Shown: piece by piece, positions 11,078 through 24,636 of the stretch | How the letters are laid out: each line of letters opens with the position of its first letter | Numbering within the stretch: position 1 is the stretch's first letter | Assembly: GCA_033063855.1 (NCBI GenBank) | Contig: CP093829.1 | Location: 5,714,243 to 5,778,242, forward strand | DNA: 64,000 nt | Reading direction: 5' to 3' | From: Smittia aterrima | Lineage: Eukaryota; Arthropoda; Insecta; Diptera; Chironomidae | Notes under the pieces: model-generated | What the model saw: the letters and a program-made list of their open reading frames with translations, nothing else | Database searches by the model: none | What the model was told of the DNA's origin: nothing | Program-made: the position numbers and the translations under genes

Positions 11078-11645
11078 TTATTCTTGAAGCGAGAAGTCAT
11101 CAACGGGATATTCAATGTTTCCATCGTAGCTTTGCTCTGGTGAGTTTATCGGAAAGAGTTTCATCTGATTCCGCTTTCCAGGACTCATTGGCATGCAAGG
11201 CTCAGAATAATGGCAAATCTTTTTTCCATTCACAGTCATACATCCATTGCATTTTTTATCACAACGACCTGAGAGAAATTAAAATAAAGATTAACGATCA
11301 AAGGCCAGTGCTTAAGAAACTTACTACAAGTTAAATCAGCTCCACACTCTTGTCCATTGTACTTCGCATCATGTTCATCCCTTGTACACGGTTGTCCAAC
11401 AGTTTGAAAGCATTTGAACTTGTTACATTGCGTCAGCTTCCCGCCGAGCAGACAAGAATCACGAGCATCAGACTTTTGATGTAACATGCACTGCAGTACG
11501 TCATAACTAAAATAATTAAAACTTTAAACTTTGAAGTTATCAAAGACTTTGGCGCAACTTACGGATGAAGCAAGTGAGTGCCACGAGCAATTGTCACACT
11601 CAAAGTCATTGCTAAAGCTACAAAAAAATATTTTGTAATCTCCAT
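11078..11645 (-). CDS. Neuroparsin / OEH-like secreted hormone, 12 cysteines
   Basis: Exons 11563-11645, 11325-11506 and 11078-11268 on the minus strand (151 aa); all junctions are GT-AG and the frame closes at the TAA at 11078-11080. The start MEITKYFFVALAMTLSVTIARG is a signal peptide. The mature part has 12 cysteines, with the block QEC.5.C.2.C.3.C.2.C.8.C.5.C closely matching the spacing at the end of neuroparsins, including mosquito ovary ecdysteroidogenic hormone. Neuroparsins are brain neurosecretory peptides acting on reproduction and metabolism. It is divergent with the related gene at 12135-12633, and the first exon has the same length (83 bases) and phase. The alternative is another IGFBP-like cysteine-rich peptide. 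Confidence 0.72.
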
Positions 11646-11738
11646 TATGTTGAAAAAAATAAATAAATTTTGTTAAAGTCTATCAATTCACTAAAGATTG
11701 TTTATCGACACTAACGATTTGATTCGAATGCTCGAGAC

Positions 11739-11745
11739 TTTTATA
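11739..11745 (-). promoter_or_regulatory. TATA box of the minus-strand neuroparsin-like gene
   Basis: TATAAAA on the minus strand, 94 bases upstream of the ATG, leaving room for a short 5' untranslated leader. Confidence 0.55.
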
Positions 11746-12067
11746 AGAAAACTTTCCTCCTTCGGAGATTTTCCGATAATGTTTTATTAATTTTCCTTAT
11801 CGAATATTTATGACCGCAAATGATGATGAATATTCAAAGTGGTAATTCAAGGAGGCCATCGCAACAATGAAGTTAAGAGAAGAGTTTGTCAATTTAGTGG
11901 AAAGTTTTGAAGGTGAATGTCGAAATTTTAAGAAAAAAACTTTTTTTGAAGAATTTAAATGAAAATTTTGTTAAAATTCTAATCTTCAAATTGAAAATTT
12001 ATAATTTGTTGATTCTTGATTAAAAACTCTTGCGCAAGGATGCAAAGTTATTCAATGGAGAGTTGAC

Positions 12068-12074
12068 TATAAAA
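12068..12074 (+). promoter_or_regulatory. TATA box of the plus-strand neuroparsin-like gene
   Basis: TATAAAA, 61 bases before the ATG at 12135, in a position symmetric to the box of its divergent partner. Confidence 0.6.
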
Positions 12075-12134
12075 GGAAATGCATTTCCAAAGAAAATTCA
12101 TTAAGAAAGTTTAAGCTGAAGAGTAATTTTCAAA

Positions 12135-12633
12135 ATGAGTCGATTGTCAATTGTTATCTTTGCGGTTCTAGTGGTAAACATTTGTTGTGATTCAGTTCTT
12201 CGCAACAGCGATCTGATGTAAGTTTCATTTAAATTATTTTTCTCAGTTTTGTAATTCAAATTATTTCTTTAGGTACTGCAGGCTGGAGGCAGAAGTAAAG
12301 GACATATCGACTTGCAGAGGAGGATCTTACACTTCATTATGTAACAAGAACAGATGCTTCAAGCTTCCAGGTGAAAGTTGCGGAAGAGATCTCAATTTCC
12401 AAGAAGTTCTTATGCATGGAAAGTGTGTTGAAGGTGCAACTTGTGGTTGTGACAAGAGATGTCATGGAAACTTAGCATTCGATGGAATATCATTCGTTCA
12501 TAGCAATGTAAATTGTGTAATGGGTCATTTAACAAATTCTGGAAAGAAACGAAATAATTTCCACGAGATTCCTAAATTTGAAACTTATGCCGACAGCAAT
12601 TCCTTCGAATATCCAATCAACGAATTAATTTAA
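12135..12633 (+). CDS. Neuroparsin-like secreted peptide, 10 cysteines
   Basis: Exons 12135-12217 and 12273-12633 (147 aa). The signal peptide is MSRLSIVIFAVLVVNICC. The mature part shares CFKLPGESCG and HGKC.5.C.1.C.3.C with neuroparsins (classical motif HGKCGxGxxCxC). Compared with its divergent partner it lacks two cysteines: the GC after RC is GN here, and the last cysteine is absent, so one disulfide is probably lost. It also lacks the second intron. Tail residues ...SFEYPINELI parallel NIEYPVDDFSLQE of the partner, supporting common origin. A polyadenylation signal AATAAA lies at 12713-12718. Confidence 0.7.
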
Positions 12634-13683
12634 ATGAATATCTTACTCTTCCAAAATTTCTAATGACTTTTGAGATCAAAATAGTTTGTATCAATCAAGT
12701 CATTTGAGATGAATAAAACTTTATGTAGCAATTTAAAAAAGATTTTAATTTCTTCTGAAACTCCAAAGAAAAAGAAAAAACATTCAATTTCATTTTTCGA
12801 TTCTACACAATTTTTATTTGTTTCTCATTCTCTCACTTCAGGTTTTTTTCATGAACTTCTACACGAAACTTTCATTTATTTAAATTTTATCATACAAATA
12901 AGTTTCTGTTTTTAGATTTTAAAAAATTAATTAATCAACAAAGAGAAGACAAGAACAGAGAAATTTGTTTAATTGATCATACGATCTCTGCAAACTACGT
13001 CGACAACTCTCGTAGACTTGCAAAGTTTATTTTATTATTCTTTTTTCAGTTAAATAAAGGTTTTGTGATTAAAATAATAGTTAACAACTGATGATAGGTT
13101 GCGGGTGGCGATCGTCAAAGCATCGTTCGAACGTCGGTAAAGGAACGTTCACTCACTAAAACGCGATGCTTCGTCTAAATAAAGGCACATCATTCGATAT
13201 ATTCTACAATCGTTATCTGAATGTTTACAATTTACTTTTTTGATTGAAAGAACTTCGAGCAAATATCGAGAGAAAAATTTGGCAAATCTTATTTTTGTTT
13301 CGACAGAATTTGATCGCGGAAGAAAAACGTTTCTTGCACTCTAATTGGCATCAATTGGTTGTCAAGCATGAAATCGATTTCAAGCTCAACTTGGAAGGGA
13401 TCATCGTCGTTTCTAACTATCTCGCTCACATCTTAGAAATTTCTCTTCTTCTTCATTTTTAATGCAAAATTGTTAATTGATTTTCATTATAAAAAGGTTT
13501 TTTGAGTTTTTCTCCATTCATCGACTTTTCATTCCTGCGCAAATTTAAAACAAAACAACCCAACAACGCTGAGACTTTTTCGAATTTCAGTTGTTGTACG
13601 AAAACGAAGAAAAGCTTTTTGAAAATATTTTTTTGTATAAAATAGATGGAGGGAAAGAAAATCTTGCGCGCACAATCACACGA
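12634..13683. other. Convergent 3' flanks of neuroparsin and Amph
   Basis: Holds the AATAAA at 12713 for the plus-strand gene and, on the minus strand, AATAAA-like signals near 13028-13040 for Amph. No conserved frame is seen. Confidence 0.5.
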
Positions 13684-16600
13684 TTACAACGGCCGAGTGA
13701 AGTTCGCCGGGAACATTCCTTTCTCGGGTGATCCATCCTTGGTTCCCATGAGCCATCCTTCTTCCTGAAAATTAAAGATTTTTCTTTAGCAAAATTCTTT
13801 TTATTCGTAAAGTGAACTTACTTGATCTTCTGGATCGTCATATTCGATTACATTGATGATATCTCCGACATCAAAGCTCAGCTCATCGCCATCTTCTCTC
13901 ACATATTTGTATGTGGCTTTAACGCGATACAAAACGCCTGGTGGAAGATTCGTTGTTGTCGCACCTGAAACAAGAAATATTTGTTTAGAAATCTTCAAGT
14001 GACTTCATCAGTTGTAAGCAAATTAACTTCAAAAATGATTTCTTTAATTTCCTCGACAAGCTTTCAAGTTCACTTTGATTTCGCATGTCAATTCGCATAG
14101 AAAGCTCAAGACTTTTGTTAGAAACTTTTGAGTATTTGCTCTAAGCATTATTAGCCAATAAGGAATTTCAGGTTGTGTGCGGAAGGAGGAAAGGCGGTGT
14201 TTACTCACCCATAGGAATATCGTATAACATTTCATCCGTGTTATTATTGTCATTGTTATTTTTCAATGCAAGACTATTTCGGTTTTGATTAGTAGTATTT
14301 TGATTTATATTGTCCTTACTAATGTTAATCTGACTGTTATGATTGTTTAAATGCGAGTCATCAGATGGCGATGTTGATGTGACGCCGCTTGCAGTCGTCG
14401 TCGATTCTTCGGTTTTGCTGCTGATCTTCTCTTGACTATGATTGTTATTGATGGACGTTGATGTCGGTCGATCGCCGTTATTATTGAGTCCATTGCCGTT
14501 GCTCATCACGAGAGTCGATGCGTTCTGGTATGACGGCTCGTTTATCTCTTGATTCTGATACTGTTGCTCGCTATGCGAATGAGGCTCTTGCTCGTATGGT
14601 GTCGGGGAATTGGTCGAAGATGTAGGCGACGGAGATGAAGTGGCTGCAACATTTCGATTGTTTATGATTTTTTTTTGTATGTTTTGAAGGTTTTCTTTGA
14701 TTATTTGGACAAAAGAAAAGTTGAGAAGCTTTTAGCTAAAACGTTACTCGCGTCTCAACTTTCTCCATTCCCAAGACATCGAATGAACAAGAAATATTAT
14801 TTTTTGTTTAATCCCATCAACGAGACTACAACAAAAATCTTTTTTTCGTTTAGCTTTTAGTTAGATTGAACACGTTCATTTCAATGCTACTCGTTAAAGC
14901 TTCTATCTTTTGCAAGTCAAACGAAACATCAATAAAAACTTATGAGATGAAAAGATCGCGGTGATGAGATGATGAGAAACACAGACACAATTTGAGTGAC
15001 GAACGAGCTCTTACCACCGTTGGCTGAAGCGGAGTTTCCATTTGTGATTGTTGGATAGCTGATGGGGCTGCTGATCTCGATGTTCTTTACTGGCGTTTGG
15101 ACGTTATTTGAAGTTGCTGAAAGATTCTCATTGAAGTTATTTGCAAAAGAAACTTTAAAACAAACTCACAGTTAAGTTTCTTCAGCGTGTATGATCCTCG
15201 TTGTGATTCAGTGGCCAATTTGTCGACGATCGCCTCAAGTTCATTGTAGATCTTTGATGTTTCGTTATGGAACATTTGCTCCGAGGCGAATAGAGTTTGC
15301 AAGTTCGTGACAAGGAAGAGTATCCGGGAGTCAAAGAGGGCTGGAAGTTCGTCGTGCAATTCCGTGTTGAGAAGTTCGTAAGTGCGTTTGGCTTCTTCGA
15401 GAGTATCGCGTCCCTTTGTCAATTTGACGTCGTCCTTGCGCTTCGCAGCGTTTGCTTGAAGATTCTGGAAGGAATGACGTTGACTGTCGTAGTCAACTAA
15501 CTTACGGCCACGCTTATCGATTTTTTTCTAAAATAAAATTAAATTTAAATTTTGAAGATTGAAAAATGATTTGAAGTGTTACCCTCATTTCTGGGAACTG
15601 TGCCGTGTAAGTGTTGAGTGGAATCAACACTTGGTCACCCAATTTGTGCGAGAAATCCTGCCATAATACTTCAATTGACGAGGCTTGGGCGTAAAGAGCT
15701 TCAGAGCCGGACCATTGCGGCTCGTAAACCTCAGTTATGGCTTCCATCAGTGACTTTGATGCTACTTGAACAGCTAAAACAACAGAAGAAGTTTATTAAG
15801 AAGTTCTCATTGACATTGAAGTCAACACCTACCTCGAATGCATCTTATGTAATTGTTGAACTCCTTCTGTAACCGATTTGCTGAGTTTTGCTGTAGCTGG
15901 AAGTTGTTTAAGTGCTCATCGAATATTTCGTCAGCTGTTCGGTCAACCTTTCCCAAATTTTGTAAAATCTAAAAGAAATAAATCAAACAATTTAATGAAT
16001 TTGTTTACCCAGAAGAAATAGATAAAAAAATAAATTATTTTCCAATATGTGCGCTTCGAAGATATTCGCGAGATATCTCAAACAAATCGTTGTTTACTCG
16101 CAGTGCCAACAAAGTGGGCGACGATTCACCTAAATGAGCTTTCGAGTAGGCGATTGTTGGTTGTTCAACTTGTGATTTACAACGAAGCGTCAATGGCGTT
16201 TGTTCACACGATATTGTTTCTTAATAGAGCGATTTTCTGATCCGCATTTGATAAATCTTGAACTTGAGCTCCAACTCAAAAGCCAAGATGAATTAAATCG
16301 TTCAATTTATGTTGTGGTCTGTTTGCTTAGTAAATTAGAATTCTGATTGCGTAATAAATTTTCCGTCTTCTCGAACCGCAATCTTCTTACTTCATCTTTA
16401 GAAATCCAATTTATTACGACAACTTCGCAATCTGTTTCTGCGGCGAGGAAATCGAAAACGAAAGTCGAGACACGCGTTTTTATGCGATTTCATTAATTAC
16501 CAAAGTCGTCAGTTGAATGAATCAACGTTAGCTTATGGTTCAATGCTTCCTTAATACGAATCGGAATTGTTCGTCGGTCATATCTCGAATAAGTCGTTTG

Positions 16601-19600
16601 AAATGAATGAAAGAGATCAAATGGAATTGGAGAAACCTGTTTGAAGCTAATTTCTTTTCACATTTCACTTTCTTTTGTGGACATAAAGTCGACGTGATTT
16701 GCCGCTACTAACTTGTTGCTGTCCATTGATAAGCAAGTTGCATGTTGCTTTGATCTGAGGGTCACCTGCAGTTACTCGAATTAAACGATAATTGATTGAC
16801 TTCTGTCAGATCAAGAAATTCTTTCATGGTCACGCGAGGGTGGTTCCCGTTCAACTCAGAACGGCAATTCAGTTAAGCGACCCACGTTTTTGAGAACAAC
16901 ACCTTTGAGTTCCTGGAGCGCAATCGAGTGGAACAAAAAGAATGTCAAGATTGACAAGTAATTTAATCGGTGACGAGAGTGTGAGGAAATGAAAGTTTGC
17001 TTCACACAATTTTCGTCAACAAAAGCTTCCGAGCTGTTGACTCTCTCTCTCTCTGTCGGAGTCAAACAATTACAAAGAGATCAATTTGTTTGTAAGTTCA
17101 AGGTCGAAAAGCTCTTTCGTCATCGAGCAACAGTCGAGGTCGAGTTATAGAATGTTTTCAGCTGTACAGCCACGGAAATGAACTAGAATGGGCCAATCAA
17201 TTTTGTAATTTATTTTATTCACATGTGCACTAATTCTGGTTCAGCCCCCACTCGGAGAGCACGTCTCGAACGTGATTACGCAAATGGCGAATAATTGAAA
17301 ATCGCCTTGAGATGTCATCCCAGAAAAGATTTTATTTTCATAAAACTTGACTCCGGTCGTGCAGTGAGCAACAATCAGATTCCACTCTGAAAGAATTTCT
17401 TTCGCCAATCTTCGATTGTTTGATTTTGAAGCGCAGCCAAAAGCAAATGCGAATGAAATATCAAAAGAAAAGAATTTGAATCGGATCACATCTGCTGCAA
17501 GACGTTGTAAACATTCTTTGAATTGATTCTCTAGGCTTAGAGCAAACTTTACGTCGCAAAGCTCTTCGACCGCATGAATGAAAATTATTTTGAGGGGAAC
17601 AACATGAACAAAGATGAAACGAAACTCGGTCATCATTCTCGATGAATCACGAAAAAGTTTTTTGCTCCATCGACGTAAATTACCGAAAATTTGTTTTCTC
17701 TTGTTTCATTAAAGAGATTTACTGGCTCCATTGATAGATTCACGGTGAGCGCGGATAATTATAAACTGTGAATGGAGAGTAAATAAAAATTGATTCATTT
17801 TAATGTTGACTGCGAATCGCTGTGGTTACTTTTGGAAATGATTTCACGCACGAAACTTTCAGGTCAATTCTCTGCCTCATGTGAATGGATGAACGTTTAA
17901 AGAGAAAATTCAACACTCGACGCTTAGTTTCTTTCATCTTCAGCTTTACGACTCGTTTTATCTAAATTTACGCAATTTCCATCAGTGCAATTGCTTTTTT
18001 CATTCGTGCAACTGCAACTTCTTCTGTAATTTCTTTTCTGTTTAATTTTGTTTGCTTACGAGAAAAGTGAGCGAAGAGCTGAAGACTTTCTCGATGGCTG
18101 AGGGACTGTTTGTACGCTTTCGAACAAACTAAAGGCTTAAACGTTATTTACGGATCATCCTCTTTCAACTAAAACAAGCAAATATTTGCTGAGCAATCTG
18201 TTAACAAACAAATTTCTCACGAAAATTTCTATTTCTCTTAATCGTCGAATAATCAATATCGATCCAAATCTTAATGCTCAAAACATTTGAGCAAACTTCA
18301 ACACATGAGAAAACGATTAGTATCAATCAACGAAATTTTCTTTCCTCTCGGAAACTTCGTGTTAATCAAAGTGTCTTCTTCAACCTTCCTCGACACGAAA
18401 TTTTAATTTCTTTGGTGAAAGTTTTTTGTCTTGTAAAGCGATAGACGACGACGACGCTTCGAAACTTCCAAAAGACATTTTTCTTGTCGAATGGCGATGA
18501 GTGAAAACACCAAAAAGAGTCAAAAACGAATTTGCCTTGAAATCGCGAAGTGAATTCGTGCGAGGGCGTCGCTGCTTGATGTTTCGATATTTTCAGTTCA
18601 ATTTGCATTACAGCGATCAATTGACATCACGCTCATAAGTTTTGTTCGCTGGGCTTTGAATTAAGGTCAAGAATTCAGCGTTTAACGTCGCGATCTTTCT
18701 TGGGAGACTGTCAAGCCTTGTTGAGATTCGATTTTCATTAAAATTCAGCTTCAATTAAGTGGAAAAGGCAAATCGACTCGAGAGAAGCGGGAAAAAGTCT
18801 CCATTAACCTGCATTCCGCTCTAAGCAGTCGTTTTGCATAATTTGGAAAGCATCAGATCGAGAAACAGACAACTTAATCGACTTCTAAGCTCCCTCGAAC
18901 ACTTGATCTCCTTTCCCAAGCTCGTTCTTGCTATTTATAAGCTCCCCGGCTTCAGCTCTCAATTTCAAATCGAACATATAACAATAAATAATAATTCCTC
19001 GATGAGTCTTTAAATATCACGACCTCAAGAAAAAGATTTAGCATTTGAAATTAAAAGCCGCAGGTCTTTGAAGTTGTGAGAAACAATTGGCAACTGAAAC
19101 ACTTTGTTCGCGAATGGAATTTCATCAGCTGAAGAGCGAGGTGCTACTTAAATCAAGTGAAAGTCTCTGAAAGTCGTTGTCAACTGTTTGTGAAGTTATC
19201 GATTACATCAAACTAAGATTCTTTAGTAACAACAATTAACAGAGATTCGTGAATTTCCAACATCATCGATTTTTAATCTTGACATCCATTTCAAGTCTCA
19301 ACACGATGTTAAACAGTTTGGCATTGAAGCTTCAGACAACGATCAGCTCGAGTGCGGCTGTTCTCTCTCTCGCCGCTTGTTACGCAATCATTTCGCGAAA
19401 ATAATCCGCGACTTGTAAAAAGAATCACTCGAGTCGATTTTTTCTTGCGTTTACGCGACAATTTTACGATTTAGAAAAAATAAATGCTCGACGGAGGAAA
19501 TTTTTGAGTTTGCAGTATTTTTAGCATTTTTTTGTGAGTAAAAACATTTTTTTTCCTTCCCTCAATTCGGTGAGGAAGAAGAGTTGTGGAATCATCTCTG

Positions 19601-22600
19601 TTAATAGATTCCTGAGTTTGCAACGGAACATTCAGATCAGTCCTAAAAGCCCTTTTGCATAAACAGTCATCGCCCACGCCTCAGTCATTCCGACACGAGA
19701 ATGAGTGATGTCATAAGCATTTCTATTTCTCGAGAGTGTGAACAATAATTTCGTGCAGTGAGAAAAGCTCTTTTTGATGAAAGCGTCGCTCATCGGCGAA
19801 AAATTAATTTTCGCCGAAGTGAAAATCTTTCTGTTGATATTTTTGGCTTGAGAGAGAGAAATGAAAAATTAGAGCAGTCAGTGTTTGCTCATAAATTTTC
19901 CGTCACCCGCACACGACAGTCGGAGAGGGAAGTGCGGGCTGAAGGAAGCCAAACTAGGTCGAAAAGCGTGACGTCAGTTTTAAAAGATCCATCATAACAC
20001 TTAATGTTTATTCAATTCGATCTGGAGCAAAAATATTTATTTATCCATCCATCGTCCGTAAATTAAGCTCTCGAGTTTTTGTTCTTAACAAAATTTCAGT
20101 TTTTTTCCGTCTAATAATCTCAATGGAATTATTTTTATCAAAACTCTTGACGGCCGAAGCTCAAGCAAGCGAGTAGCCTCCAATGTTTTTCAGTTGCCGA
20201 AATCAGATTGCTTCGACCGTAAGGCGCCGATTTGAAATCAATTTACATGCCATTAACATCTTCTCGCAGCACTATCTAGATCGCCCTTCCGACTTTAAGC
20301 AATTACCGTCGCGTTACCAACACAAACCACGCGCTTGATGTTTAATGAAGCGTCGGAAAATGTAAACAAACGCAAAGTCTGGCGATGCCCGGAAGTGATG
20401 CAATAAAATCACATCAAACAACGTCTGCCTTGAAAAGCTAAGAGAGCGAATTTTTAAATTATCCCAAAGCAGCTACATTGAAACCAGACTCGCTCCAATC
20501 TTCCATCAAATCTCAGTCTAATTGAGTGCTTAAATAAATCAGCAAATAATTTGAGAGGCGCGAGAAATGAATTCGTGGAATTTTGAGCAAGCAAGTTTCC
20601 CGAACCGCGGCAAGAATCGAAAAATATTTACATCGCCCGGAGGAGTTAATGCGCTGTGAACCAAACATTCTGTGATCTCTGACGTAGCAGTGCCAACAGA
20701 AGCGGAACCAGCATGAATCACTGAATGAATTAGCATCATGTAAGCTCTTCTTCTCCACGCCCTTGCCCCATATTCCAACTCAACCTTATCATAACAAACA
20801 ACAATTCCTCGCTTTTAACCCATTTCACATCCGACGAACAAGCTTTCCACACGGGAATCGAATTGGGTCAAGTTATCATCATCTTGCCGCCTTTCTCTGG
20901 ATATGTTTGTTCATTAAAACATTCATCTTCGTCACGCGCACGACAGAAAACAATTGAAAATGTTCTTGCTTCTCTCACGAAATGCACAATCGCGTTCTAC
21001 TTGAGGAATTTTCGCATGGAAGCTTCGTCGCGTTCAAGGTCGGATATGATTCGCGAATTCGTCGTTGTCATAATTCACCTCGTTCAATCCGAACTGTAAT
21101 TAACTGTTTTTCTATCATTGCCTCGTGACTTTGCATGTAAAATTCACGGCTGATGACGACGATCGAGTTTCGTCAAACACAAAACTTTTATTCACACCTT
21201 AGCTTCTCGATTTTCGAGAGATAAATGAAGAATGAAACTATTTGTACTTCGAATAAGGAATGAGGTGGGTGAGATGCGATGTTAATTGGCCTTTTAGTGA
21301 GATTGATGGTGCTTTCGCTCTATGAAAGTCTCCATCAAAGGTAAAGAACATCAATCATGTCAGTTTTCTAACTGTTGATCCACCATCGGCTTTTAATGTC
21401 GCCGCAATTAAGTATTTTGTTCATAATTGTGTAATCATAACAAGTTAAAATATTGAAAATATTCACAAGCTTAGCTTGACTTCTTATCAGAGCATTCTCC
21501 ATTGTTTGCTGATAAGAATCAAGGTGAGTTCTCTGCTCTCCCCTAAAACTTAAAACTCGCACGAGAAAAATTGTTTTATTGTCGCGAGTCGCGAAGCTTC
21601 ATAATTGCGGGGGAAAACTGAGAGTTTATCTATCCCAACCACACTCGTAGTAAAGCCGGAATTATGATAATTTTCTCATGTCCATTTTAACGCAAATCTC
21701 GCCGAGTTGGCAACGAGCAGAGAAAATCATCTCCCGAAAGAAAAAAAGTGTCTGGCGATCTCACTGTGAAGTTTATCATTGTGTGAAAAAGTAAACTTTG
21801 AAGCTGAGCTAATTGCTTTCCATAACAAAAGTTCTCCACGTAATCAAATTTGCATTTTGATTTGGGAGATTACTAAGCTCGCGCACGTGATGGCTTCGAG
21901 GGATTGGCGAGTTGTCGACTTGTAACATGAACCGCAAATTGGATTTACGAACGCGATGAACAGTTTTCTTTAAAAACTTTTCTGTCAAACGCGAAGTTGA
22001 GCTTCTGATAATCAAAGTTTTCTCATTCACGATTACAGAATCTTATCGTGTTCCTGATTTTCTTTGAGCGTTACTTCATTCAATTCATGAAACGGAAATT
22101 TCTGCGACAGTTTTATTTAGACCGAAAAGCTTCTAAAAATAATAAAATATTTCGGTTTCACGTTGGTCAACCAGCGTTGAGTCCACGTTCGAGAAATCAA
22201 TTTCTCTCTCTTTCGCTCACGATCAAACAATTACGAGAAACTTTTCATCGAGGAAAAGTTTGATTCATTGATTTGACGACCCGTAACACGTGACGAGCTT
22301 ATTGTTGTTGTGATTGCCGGATAATTTCCTATTTCCACATTGCAAGGGCCTGCCTGGCTCATTATGAGTTTTTATTGATTCTTCGTTTTGTTGTTTCTCT
22401 CGACAATCAGCAACTTGTGAAATTTATTCGAGCGCGAGTGCATCGACAGCACAATTGGAATTTCCATTCAACCTCTGTCGTGTTCGAACGTCATCGAATC
22501 AGCAAGCAAAAGAATTTCGTTGTCTCGTCACTTTTTTGAATTTTCAATGATTGGTTTGGGAAGGGAAAGCTACGACGAGCGATTGTTGACCTTTCATGTC

Positions 22601-24636
22601 GCGCAATTTGTAAGCCGAACTAATTGAATCAATGCGATGAGAGGTTTCTATCAACATTGAACACAACAGTAAGCTATTGCTGATAAGGCAATTTCTCGGC
22701 TGAATCACATCGCAGTTAATTATTCGCTAGGAGGTGTTTCATAACATTTAATCTTAATTGTTCTGTTGTTATCACAAATTCTTCTTATTAGTCATCGGAA
22801 TGTTTTTTCTAACAAAATTTTAAAAGACGAAGAAAGATGAAGAAACCAGTTTCGAAGTCCATAATTGCTTGTGTGCCATCATCGCCGCGAAGAAACAACA
22901 AACACACAACTTGTTGTGTCGTGAACGGAAAGCGCGGACACAACTATCCGTAGAAGGAATTCTACTCGCTTTGGATTGTTCAAGTCAGTGGAAAAGTGAG
23001 CTCTGCCTTAGAGGCATCTCATTCAGCGAAGCGTAGAAGAAAAACTTTCCAATGTCTCATCCCAACCGAAAGGAAAGAAAGTGATACGACGGCGCCTTTC
23101 GAGGCCAAACAGGTTTTTTGGTTGTTAACAAATGCTGTAAAGAGATTTGTCACTACGACTCATTTTGAACTTGGCAGCTCCGTAGCTAATTGATTTGAGA
23201 TTTTTCGACTTTGCGTTGGGTGTGGGCTCAGACATCGGACGGAATTTATTTTATTGTTCAGCTTTGTCGATGTTTTTTCGTGGCCAAATCAATCGCCCAC
23301 TTCGTGAGACCAATCGACGACTATTTCTTAAGGAGTCTCGTTGATACTTCGAACATGCAACAGCCGAGCGCAAGAAACGTCTTAATTAACGCAAATTGCA
23401 ATGCATGGCGATCTTCTGTGAGCTGTTTTCAAAAGAGGAAAAGTGAAATCATTCCCGGTCGTGATCCCATTTCATATTTTCTTTCTTGGCACGACAATCG
23501 AAATGTGCTCAACATCATTAAAGTTAGTTTCGTAGAAAAAAAAATGATTTAAAAATATCGTTCGCATCGACTTATGTTTCACGATTCGTCTGTCGATGAA
23601 GCAATGCTGGAGAATGGAGCGAGCATTGATCCATATGTAACTGCAAAGCTGTTGCTTCCGAAACGCAGTGCTCAGGTTGCACAACGAGAACATTTATGGA
23701 AAAAAATCGATCCGAATGAAGCCCGCCAAGTGCAGAAGAAGGTTCTGAATTCAATTAATTGAATGGCCAAGCGTTGGAATGAGGAAATATCTTATCGCCT
23801 TAGTCGATAGTCGGTGGACTGGAGATTCTGGTTTCAAGTTGATTACATGCTTTCAAGCATTTCTCTTCTTGCTCTCTCCTCTTTGTACGAATTTATTGTT
23901 TTACATAAAAATTCCTTCGCGTTCTTCTCTTGCGCCTCAAGTCGATACCGATTAATCAACCGCAAGTGTGTGTAAGTGACATCACAGAATGAAGCTTCTC
24001 ATCTGGGTTATTTTTAAAGTTCCTCTCGACACGTAATAATTTGCTCAATTAGTTGACTGTGACCTTAGATCGAATTCGAGTGGCCGCAAAAGTTAGCTCC
24101 GTTGGGTTAATTACACGTCAGAGTCCGCGAGTGTGAGACAACACACACAATATGACAATGGTTGCGGAATGTTATCAGCTCGCGCCTCGCGAATGGATCA
24201 GTTAGATAACGAGATGATATTCGCTAGAGGCAACAAACTCTCAGCTCACTTCGCGCTCTTCGTTTATTTATTTTTGGAGTCTTTTCACAGGTTCGACTTC
24301 TTATTCCAAAAAAGCCTTTCTCCTCTGATCTTTCAGAGACGATCATTGCTAGCTTCTAGTTTCAACTCCTCTCTTTCGTTTTCACTTTGATTTTTAGCTG
24401 AATTCTATTTTTAATTTCCACTTCTTTTTCTTTTGAATTATTTTTAAAATTTCTTTTTCTCACAAATATTTTTTAAGAAAAACGATTTCCAATAAAAAAA
24501 ATTCTCCGATTTGTTTTTGTTTATCTTTTTGCAGCACTTTTGGATTTTTGTGCAATCACTTCATTCTAATTCCTACCTTTTCTTTTGTCCGGCCCGCATA
24601 TTTCTTTAGAAAAACAGCTTTGTTATTCGAAGCCAT
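13684..24636 (-). CDS. Amph: Amphiphysin (BAR and SH3 protein), 501 aa
   Basis: Eight coding exons on the minus strand: 24577-24636, 15833-15968, 15583-15773, 15170-15527, 15015-15116, 14209-14643, 13822-13964, 13684-13764; all frames join. Residues 1-248 form the BAR domain, with hallmarks ADEIFDEHLNNF, YIRCIR, YEPQWSG and HDELPALFDSRI. Residues 249-427 are a Ser/Thr/Asn-rich linker, and about 434-501 an SH3 domain ending GWLMG...GMFPANFTRPL. Amphiphysin bends membranes; in insects it organises T-tubules and polarised membranes rather than endocytosis. Exon 1 (MASNNKAVFLKKYAGRTKEK) is the amphipathic N-helix; it is more divergent than the rest and separated by 8.6 kb, so it is the least certain exon. 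No clathrin/AP2 motif is evident in the linker. Confidence 0.93.
15969..24576 (-). other. Amph intron 1, 8.6 kb
   Basis: No convincing coding exon is seen on either strand; the frames present are short, lack homology and have no matching splice sites. AT-rich with scattered simple repeats, such as a CT run near 17040. Large first introns of muscle and neural genes commonly hold enhancers, but no specific site can be named. Confidence 0.5.

Larger units (their letters stand above)
11646..12134. promoter_or_regulatory. Shared upstream region of the neuroparsin pair
   Basis: 489 bases between two divergent start codons. It holds one TATA box for each gene (11739-11745 minus, 12068-12074 plus) and no long frame. 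Confidence 0.6.

Noticed and set aside
17241..17636. 131-residue minus-strand frame in Amph intron 1
   Set aside because: Does not resemble BAR or linker sequence and has no paralogue; treated as chance.
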